From Sanderia malayensis (lineage: Eukaryota; Cnidaria; Scyphozoa; Semaeostomeae; Pelagiidae), in contig RQOL01000861.1 of NCBI GenBank assembly GCA_013076295.1, forward strand, positions 1,550,001-1,614,000: a stretch of 64,000 nt of DNA. Direction: 5' to 3'. The translations under genes and the position numbers were made by a program. Position 1 is the first letter of the stretch; each line of letters begins with the position of its first letter. Shown in pieces: positions 59,501 to 64,000 of the stretch. The notes beneath the pieces are model-generated. The model saw nothing but the letters and a program-made list of their open reading frames with translations. It was not told the DNA's origin and did no database searches.

Positions 59501-61393
59501 TGTTAAATTATGCGAAAAATATTCGTGACAAGTAGTTCCGGTTTAACACTTGTCTTCATAGCTGCTCTTTAGTTGTTCGTTTATCACTCTACTATTCACT
59601 ACATTTATATTCGCTGATTTCATGTTTAACCAAACGCTGTGTTTTTCTTATGCGTAAAACTCATAACTTTAACATGCAGCACTGCTAAAGGCTGTTGGTC
59701 ATTTGAATGGACCTCATAAGTCATGATTTTCATTTTACATTTTTTGAATAAACTTTTAAATTATAACGCTATATTAAATTATTATATCTATATATTATTA
59801 TCCTAGCATAACATAACATAATATTTTACCATTAGACAAGAATTGGAGTTTTTTGAAGAAAGTCAGTTTACAGAATACAAACATCTCATTCATTTAACTC
59901 TCCCACCTTTTGCGCTTTCCATTGATTTGAATTTTTAAATTGTTTGCTGAGATCAAGCACACGATCTGCATACATCAAAAATGCAAGATAGATTGTTTCA
60001 CATTTTCAACTTTCAAACTTATGATTTCAAGCGTATAAATTTACGTACGCATTTTCAATACCCTCACTCATACCCTCCCACCTTTTTAGAGCTCTGGCGC
60101 ATCTCATTTATTTGCGTTGAAGTTGGGTTGGCCTAAATTGTCTGAAAAATCTTGTGAGCTAAAAACTAAATATTTTATGAGCTAAAAGCTTTAGCTACGA
60201 AAAGGATGATCAGTAAAGTAATGGCAGTAGAGATACACATCCAAATCATGGGGAAAACATGTGGGGCGGATAGTCTTCATAGGGTGGACGGATAGACTTG
60301 ATAGGGTAGGCGGAAAGGAGAGTGGGCGGATCGCTAGGTGGGCGGATGGTCTAGAAAGCCTTTCCATACCGGATGGTACCTATTTCATTATCTGTTCCTT
60401 TCATTGTTTCCTGCACTAAACCATTGTGGCTTATTTTCTTTGAAACAATGTTACAAATAGAGACTTCTCTTATCGTTGCCAAGTATTGAAGTAAGTAGCC
60501 ATAACTAAAGCTGCGAGCATTGTGTTTAACCTAAACACCTACAGATCGAAATCTTTAAGGCATAGAGCCACGCGGCCACACGCAGGCAGCTGTTCAGAAT
60601 ATATGATCAAAAAATCATTATTAATTTGCAATAGATAACAAAGGTCATCGGAAACTTGCAACATTCAAAAGTCTTGCGCGTATCCTTCACCCCCTTCTTC
60701 CCCGAAACAATGTCTTATAAAATGTCGATAAAATTCTTTTTGCACGATGATCACAGGGTCTGATAGAGAGAAAAAACACTGTTTATGGGGAGTGGAAAGT
60801 TGAATAAACTCCCCCAAAAAAGAAGCTTTTGGGTTGATGGTCCATTTTTCGTGTGTTTAATGTCCCAAGGACTTTTGTCCAGGCGCGTGTGTTTGCCGAT
60901 GAAGAGAAACGCAAACGTCAGCGCATGCTTGTTTGTTTACCAAAAATTATTAACAACAACAGGTTTTATTTTGCTCGTTTACTCCGGAAATACTATATGT
61001 AATAAAGATTCCGTTCTCAATTACTCCTAATTGCAGTAAGCATTTCATCTTGGAATATATCCAGAATTACAGAGCAAAATAAGTAAATGATTCACTCTGA
61101 TTTATCAGCAAGTCAATTCCCAATTTCGTTGGCATATAACGAAAAAACATACTGATCATGTTATAATACACAATGATTGAAGCTTTGGTTGTGCACAAGT
61201 CAATAAAAAGCTTATAGAAACGACTGTTTATAATTTCGCACTGACGGAGAGTTGATCAACATGGAAAGCTTCAGACAAACAAATTTTCAACAATGCAGGC
61301 TATTTAGTCCAGTTTTTAAAAACAAAACAAAATGACAACTCGACTCACCGAGATGATTTCAAAGTAATCTGCGCCATGTCGTTGCAAAGACAT
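38565..61393 (-). CDS. AGC-type pseudokinase fused to zinc motif and DH-PH RhoGEF
   Basis: Twenty-two exons carry one frame for 1,988 residues; the first are 61349-61393, 52608-52771, 51486-51938, 50607-50751, 46487-50052, the last 39069-39111, 38896-38951, 38565-38687. Residues 12-265 look like an AGC/S6-kinase fold (FVRGSGNNKVYNVR; IPFLTSLRYSFRTKS; YLVLD; HEFFASVDW). The catalytic residues are gone: His40 replaces the beta-3 Lys, the HRDLKPEN site reads YKHLRLEN (128-135), and DFG reads TRD (147-149). About 1,190 low-complexity residues, mostly one exon, follow. Then come a CxxC...CxxC zinc motif (CMVC, CKKC; about 1563-1582), a DH domain (KEAIVELIQTEINYG; LDLQSFLAMPVQRIMKYPLL) and a PH domain (LVIMSGNLEVSLGELIG) to residue 1988. 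DH-PH modules load Rho GTPases with GTP. Introns hold two Mutator-like elements. The first exon is short (15 codons) but fits the kinase start and both phases. Confidence 0.8.
44111..46434 (+). mobile_element. Mutator-like (MULE) element, copy 1, transposase domain deleted
   Basis: Lies in an intron of the RhoGEF gene, in opposite orientation. Nearly identical flanks (AAAACTTTT at 44,102 and AAAACTTAT at 46,435) are a putative 9-bp target duplication, a length typical of Mutator elements. The right end has repeated GGGTGGGCGGAT-type units that match the second copy. The left end retains CTTCTGAGTCGTTCCGCCCA but lacks most of the terminal repeat. The internal gene keeps its PHD and FLYWCH parts, but the catalytic region has been removed by an internal deletion. 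Confidence 0.75.
44852..45818 (+). CDS. PHD finger + FLYWCH protein of MULE copy 1 (lacks MULE catalytic domain)
   Basis: Exons 44852-45028 and 45156-45818 are joined by a GT-AG intron and code for 279 residues. Residues 1-55 form a PHD-type zinc finger with Cys/His ligands in order: CTFC, CDVC, HRTC and CCNC, with a typical Trp (KNWQH). Around residues 117-170 lies a FLYWCH-type zinc finger (YTYVLRRVWPSGKIAWRC, then CNASI and HCHLG). In full-length relatives a MULE transposase would follow. Here the frame runs directly from RHRQKLRLR into the element's terminal LTSAALLKAVGHLNG peptide. The frame is still open, so it could express a DNA- or chromatin-binding protein without transposase activity. 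It is antisense to the host gene. Confidence 0.75.
50166..50274. mobile_element. MITE family B, intact copy
   Basis: A perfect 22-bp terminal inverted repeat (CGTAATGCTTCGATTAAACG CC) at 50,166-50,187 and 50,253-50,274 encloses GGGGGACGTCTATTCGAGGG. Decayed relatives rich in GGGGGCTTATTCGA lie at about 7,738-7,793, 11,828-11,912, 12,520-12,585 and 34,490-34,560. Confidence 0.75.
55192..55365 (+). repeat. Copia 5' long terminal repeat
   Basis: 174 bp, beginning TGTTAAATTATGCG and ending AACTTTAACA. It matches the 3' LTR in a base-by-base reading and should contain the element's promoter. Confidence 0.93.
55451..56971 (+). CDS. Copia gag-protease-integrase N-terminal part
   Basis: 506 residues. 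The N-terminal gag region (KFEGKNFHLWKFKMQMIL) is typical of copia capsid proteins. A CCHC zinc knuckle (CFNCGLKGHFARNC) lies at residues 231-244. The aspartic protease site DSGASQHMS lies near residue 288. The integrase zinc-binding HHCC segment (LWHQRFGHLGMRN, then CNGCAKGK) is near residues 423-465. The frame ends in a stop at 56,969-56,971, inside the start of the integrase core, where the reading continues in another frame. This is either a real inactivating single-base lesion or a sequencing error. Confidence 0.9.
   Translation: MAERSGDYVSSHIAKFEGKNFHLWKFKMQMILEDKDLWNIVCGEEEEPVGEGSTEASIQRFRKRARKAFATICLSLGDNQLSLVRSAQTAREAWLKLEGHYEVKSLANKLFLRKQYFSATMSEGDTMMEHVNKMRSLAEQLSSVGAQVSEDDQVATLLCSLPDSYNNLIVALESRADDLNMEFVIARLLHEERKRCEVSSDPDIAMEKALMAAKEKPSMHKPKFGNKRGKCFNCGLKGHFARNCHKPKKSKEKHEQQANFTETTDNKNALFWGSSNTNSDECFIWYIDSGASQHMSCNKNWMKNYNEFSVPEKVRLGDNRTVEALGKGTVWLRVMADGQYKPVEMSDVLYVPSLVKNLFSVRAVVDKDLTVIFKDDQCIILNKSGNVMGSGKKDGKLFTLDCNMMDNQSHQVHSAIGEKSAKLWHQRFGHLGMRNLKILRDEKLVNGLSFNDSEDMSFCNGCAKGKQTRNSFPSNEATRSSELLGIVHSDVCGPMQTVSLGGNRYL
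56968..59430 (+). CDS. Copia integrase core, reverse transcriptase and RNase H
   Basis: 820 residues in the frame following the first part. The integrase core has FIDDKSRF, SDNGGEYSS and an NGVAERMNRT segment that carries the catalytic acids. The reverse transcriptase has QMDVQTAFLNG, SLYGLKQASRCW and the catalytic FVDDLLLACNS near residue 505. RNase H has DADWGGN and SSTEAEYVAA, with an EDNQG motif. The stop is a TAG at 59,428-59,430. The nominal start (GTG at 56,968) is not a real initiation site. In an intact element this would be one polyprotein with the upstream part. Confidence 0.9.
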   Translation: MTFIDDKSRFVAVYFMKSKDQVLQKFKEYEAMVTNVTGKKIKVFRSDNGGEYSSRAFDEFLASKGIVKQRSIPRTPQQNGVAERMNRTIQESARSMLHDAELPYIFWAEAVATAVILRNRSPTVSVENMTPYESFNGRKPDVSHFKVFGCDAYMHIAKEDRKKWDPKSKKCVFIGYSLHSKGYRLYDPKRKQVYESRDVIFVENEFGDRLQRKKTNDQHAETPVISQPDVCIDNSEQETEDEETVADMQIDPGANGEDNQNAENVVIPRRSNRIRKVPERNGCITGDWWEVEDSLHVNADESQEEPRTIQQALNSPAKGKWKAALDSEYSSLMKNEAWNLVQLPQGRKPIGCRWVFKIKHHADGSIERYKARLVAKGYSQEAGVDFEETYSPVARYTTIRTVLAIANQLDLELHQMDVQTAFLNGELREEIYMDQPEGFLEDGKENLVCKLNKSLYGLKQASRCWFTTMDTFLKEKGYEQSKSDNCLYIKRVGGEFIIISLFVDDLLLACNSVQMLEKEKKELQKRFCMKDLGEVHYLLGIQIERDRAKKKMLLHQAKYLSDMLLKYGMQDCKPVSTPQVTGSTLVVHDGDAIDRQKYQAIIGSLTYAVTTTRPDIAQALGSVNQFCSNPSGEHWQSVKRILRYIKGTINLGIEFDGSRENEVQLIGFVDADWGGNLNGRKSQSGYLFSICGGIVSWASKKRATVALSSTEAEYVAACLATQEAVWLRSLLADLSFLQDKPSIIFEDNQGTIALSKNPKYHSRTKHIDVKYHFVRDKCESEEIVLTYCSTNDMIADMLTKALPRTLFERFRTYLNMMKRN
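59501..59674 (+). repeat. Copia 3' long terminal repeat
   Basis: 174 bp that match the 5' LTR in the by-eye comparison. It is followed directly by the TGCAG target duplication and the rest of the interrupted MULE sequence. Confidence 0.93.
60640..60815. repeat. Dispersed repeat family E, copy 2
   Basis: Same block order as the copy at 1,615-1,825 (AACAAAGGTC, GCGTATCCTTCA, GTCTTATAAAATG, CACAGGGTCTGAT). It lies in the first intron of the pseudokinase-RhoGEF gene. Confidence 0.6.
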
Positions 61394-64000
61394 TTCAGAA
61401 ATTATGTTGCAATTTCATTGTAGTATAGTTTAGTTGTCTTCATCGCTTTGTCCCAGCCTCATTCACATTAAGCGTGGTAAAATACGAAGTCTGCAAACTT
61501 CCATTTCAACATGATATGCCTCTAAAACAGAACAACCAGTATATATCACATTTAAACTCGATAGTTTTCGTCGTTACAAAGTCTGGAAATGAATTCGAGT
61601 CTGGTGAAGAGAAATAGTGTGAGGAAATATGAATCCATCGGTCCCATGCGAGTCATTGTGCGCAATTTTGATAATGGACATTGTGTAGGAAAGTGTTTGG
61701 GTGTAAGAAGAATAATGGATGTCATATCTGTCTTCAGTAAACAGCACAGCCGAACAATTTGGATAATCTCAACAGAGGATGAGTGAGTTGGTCTCTAGTC
61801 AATAAATCTTACAATAGGAAAAAGGACTTCTGAGCGATTTAGTTGCAACAATCACCGTAAAAGATGATCAAATTCCCTTCAAATTGCGAAATAACAGTTC
61901 TCGCTTGAGGCGTGATAATTGTTGTCGGGATTCCGAGGTGTCACAGCCAGCTTATAATCAAGAAGGGATTTGTTTCACGATATACGGATCAATACTTTAA
62001 TTATGGAATTTGAAAGCAAAATTAGGGCTCGACACCTGTAATGGTGTATTGGGAATTCGAGATCGTTTCTTGTTTCACACACATGCTAACCACGAAGTGA
62101 TTACGTTGCTGGCTTAAAAACATAATTAAAATCAATTAAATTTAAAAGCAGGATAATATAGTAGAAGTTAAACACAGGAATTTGTCAATATAAATGTGCA
62201 TGTAAAATAAAAAATATAATGCACGCAAAATTAATATAATGAGAATATGCCCTGATCTTGAATTAAAAATTGCCAAGTTACATTGTTAACTATTCCAAGA
62301 CCCCTATTATGTCGGAATGTTACTCAAGCTTCGGGGGCTATTGACTGAAAAGATCTGGTACCGAGAGATCACCATTACACATACTTTTCTATGAGAAAGT
62401 TTCTTCCAGAAAGTTCCCTCCAGCCTAACTAATTTCAGCACCAAGACTTTCTTAATACTTTCATCATTTTGATCTAATCATTTAGATGATATTACTTATT
62501 ATTTTTGTATCTCGAATCATAAGAAACACAGAATAAAATTCCCAAAAAGGCAAAAATATTCTACTTGAGTCCCCCTGGAGGAAGTATAACTCTACGCCAA
62601 TGCATAGTATAGTACATTGGTAGATGTTAACGTGTTTCATATAACGACAAAAAGCAAGTTACCTCGAATATAAACATATAACATACCTTCAGTTCTTTAA
62701 TTGGTTTGTTGTCTTCACTGAAAACAACATGTCATGGAGGAAATTTATAGTTCCCCGTCTCTAATTAATCTGTAAACACATGAAAATCAATCACAAAATA
62801 TCCACTGACAAAACGTAGTAACATAATTAATATTTATTCAAATGTTTACAATAGCATGCGTCATTTACAGCTCAGCTCTCTGCTTGCAAAACTACCATAG
62901 CTGCTGTAACGTTATAGCTACATGCAGTAGATGGAATATAAATTGTATATCAAGTTGTGTGTACAGCACTTTCAGTTCCTCATCCTCGAGCATACTAAAG
63001 AAACAATGCTTGAAACCATAGCCGCTTTATTTCCGCTGTGTGTCTGTCCTCAAATCTACATCATTCTATGGTACACTAATCTCAGGTTAAGCATTTCATT
63101 TTGATATCAGCTTTCTCTGCTCCGACCAGAGTCAATCGAAATACCTACACAACCATTGACCACGGTCTGAAGGTATTGACACTAAACTCTTCATGCATTC
63201 TTGATGTCCAAGTTTGGTTCCTTGTACACATGCGAAGTTCATGTTTACGTCATCATCATTCACAAACCAGCAAAATCATCTTTTATTCGGCAATAGCTGC
63301 CGAGTGTCGCTGGAATATTTTTCTCTTATTCCACGCGACACTCCACGACTCCATGCGACACGCTATGGCCAAGTATCAGCTCTCTACGAAAATCTGATGT
63401 ACAGGGTCGGGTGAGGATAGCAGGAATTCAATTCAACCCTCCATCATATTATCCGAAGCTATTTGCATTGCGATCAATAGACGTGCAAACATGCAAACAG
63501 TCAACAGAGAAAATAAACAAACGCATGTTTTTAGCTTACACAGCCAGAAAAGTATGAAACTATATCGCATATGAATATGAAAAATCCAGTGACTGAAACG
63601 ACTTCAATTTTTACGATAGATAACATTGAGAGACAAGATATATTGCTATAACATAAAGAAGAAGGGTATAGGAAGCCCATAAGCTAAGAAGTTTTCGAAA
63701 TAACAATCCTAAATAACAATGGATAACTCGCTTCGTAAGCTAATGCAGATTCCGTTACCAAACCATTTTGAAGGCCCCCTCAAATTGATGAAAAATTGAA
63801 GTTCATTCGCATATAACAACTACTATAATAATAATAAAAAACAAAACAAAAATCTGATCAGATTACATCCCTTCATAAAATTGCTAAAGCTGCTGACATA
63901 AGAAATCACTGTTCAATTTAATCAGTCGTAGGTATGCTACTAATGTATTCAATTTTACAAAATTGTCCATCCAATTATCCGTTGTTGTGGTTGCCTAAGA
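61394..64000. other. Right-hand region without a recognised gene
   Basis: Beyond the first exon of the pseudokinase-RhoGEF gene only one isolated candidate exon (62,687-62,717) stands out. The open frames at 63,101-63,414 overlap in different phases and show no family signature. The promoter of the large gene should lie just above 61,393. No core element was identified. Confidence 0.4.
62687..62717 (-). other. Candidate isolated 31-bp exon
   Basis: On the minus strand TTTTCAG precedes and GTATGT follows a 31-base open segment reading EDNKPIKELK. A possible following exon begins at about 61,520, after CTGTTTTAG. No protein family is recognised. It may belong to a gene entering from the right edge, or be chance. 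Confidence 0.25.

Larger units (their letters stand above)
55192..59674 (+). mobile_element. Ty1/copia LTR retrotransposon, young and nearly complete
   Basis: The two 174-bp LTRs (55192-55365 and 59501-59674) start TG, end CA and match by eye at every base. The 5-bp target duplication TGCAG flanks the element exactly (55,187-55,191 and 59,675-59,679). Directly after the left LTR is GGTTATGGGCCCAGG, the primer site used by copia-type elements with an internal fragment of initiator tRNA-Met. A purine stretch (GAGTGGGAG) precedes the right LTR. The order gag, protease, integrase, reverse transcriptase, RNase H is that of copia. Identical LTRs mean recent insertion. Confidence 0.95.
54176..59726 (+). 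pseudogene. MULE transposase gene of copy 2 (internal deletion, interrupted by copia)
   Basis: The PHD exon (54176-54352) is intact and almost identical to copy 1. The second exon starts at 54,439 but reaches a stop at about 54,526-54,528. A deletion there has joined the acidic segment after the PHD finger to the middle of the transposase and removed the FLYWCH region and the first catalytic Asp. From 54,519 another frame retains the C-terminal transposase half: VLDFEAAAWKGC, GCSFHLTQAIWRK and VEGWHRRLNN, all typical of MULE proteins. The last codons, after LTSA, are cut by the copia insertion at 55,191 and resume at 59,680-59,726. It is inactive as an enzyme. Confidence 0.85.
53236..60356 (+). 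mobile_element. Mutator-like (MULE) element, copy 2, split by a copia element
   Basis: An 11-bp direct repeat AGCCTTTCCAT flanks it exactly (53,225-53,235 and 60,357-60,367). The terminal inverted repeats contain ATCCGCCCACCYAGCGATC and CGCCCACTCTCC at both ends. Without the nested copia element it is about 2.6 kb. It lies in the first intron of the pseudokinase-RhoGEF gene, in the opposite orientation. It is closely similar to copy 1 along both non-coding flanks. Confidence 0.85.

Noticed and set aside
63101..63414. Overlapping plus-strand frames near the right edge
   Set aside because: Two frames overlap in different phases with no domain, splice or composition support.

Overview
This is animal nuclear DNA. 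It is AT-rich, its genes are cut into many short exons with GT-AG introns, and small mobile elements are scattered through the introns. The genes are CDC27, CWC25, a DPP4-type peptidase, a RhoGEF and a degenerate EF-hand protein resembling cnidarian luciferin-binding or sarcoplasmic calcium-binding proteins. PHD/FLYWCH Mutator-like elements and a copia element fit a non-bilaterian animal. I favour a cnidarian, but that is an inference. Exon models were built by hand: splice sites were read by eye, and reading frame was required to carry through every junction.

Layout from left to right. (1) 718-6,207, minus: the N-terminal part of CDC27/APC3, running off the left edge. (2) 6,900-13,273, minus: a 12-exon, 719-residue membrane-tethered protein. 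It has a beta-rich region that may be NDT80-like, a basic nuclear-localisation-like motif, a phage-appendage-type (Peptidase_G2-like) domain, a helix, one transmembrane segment and a Cys/His-rich C-terminus. This is the plan of myelin regulatory factor (MYRF), but with a different phage-type module. (3) 15,175-15,717, plus: a single-exon EF-hand protein. (4) 16,018-21,216, minus: splicing factor CWC25 with an expanded repeat tract, tail-to-tail with the EF-hand gene. (5) 21,395-22,246: a LINE 3' fragment. (6) 22,934-36,008, minus: a complete 26-exon DPP4/FAP-like membrane serine peptidase. (7) 36,009-38,564: an intergenic stretch with a long foldback element. (8) 38,565-61,393, minus: a 1,988-residue gene that joins an AGC-type pseudokinase to a zinc motif and a DH-PH RhoGEF module.

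Two introns of the last gene carry related PHD-finger Mutator-like transposons, at 44,111-46,434 and 53,236-60,356. Each has lost the part of the transposase that the other keeps. The second is split by a young copia LTR retrotransposon at 55,192-59,674, whose two LTRs match by eye and which has a perfect TGCAG target duplication. The last 2.6 kb holds only an isolated candidate exon.

The genes do not form an obvious pathway. CDC27 (anaphase-promoting complex), CWC25 (spliceosome), the peptidase and the RhoGEF act in separate processes. The two items most worth following are the MYRF-like tethered factor and the pseudokinase-RhoGEF fusion.
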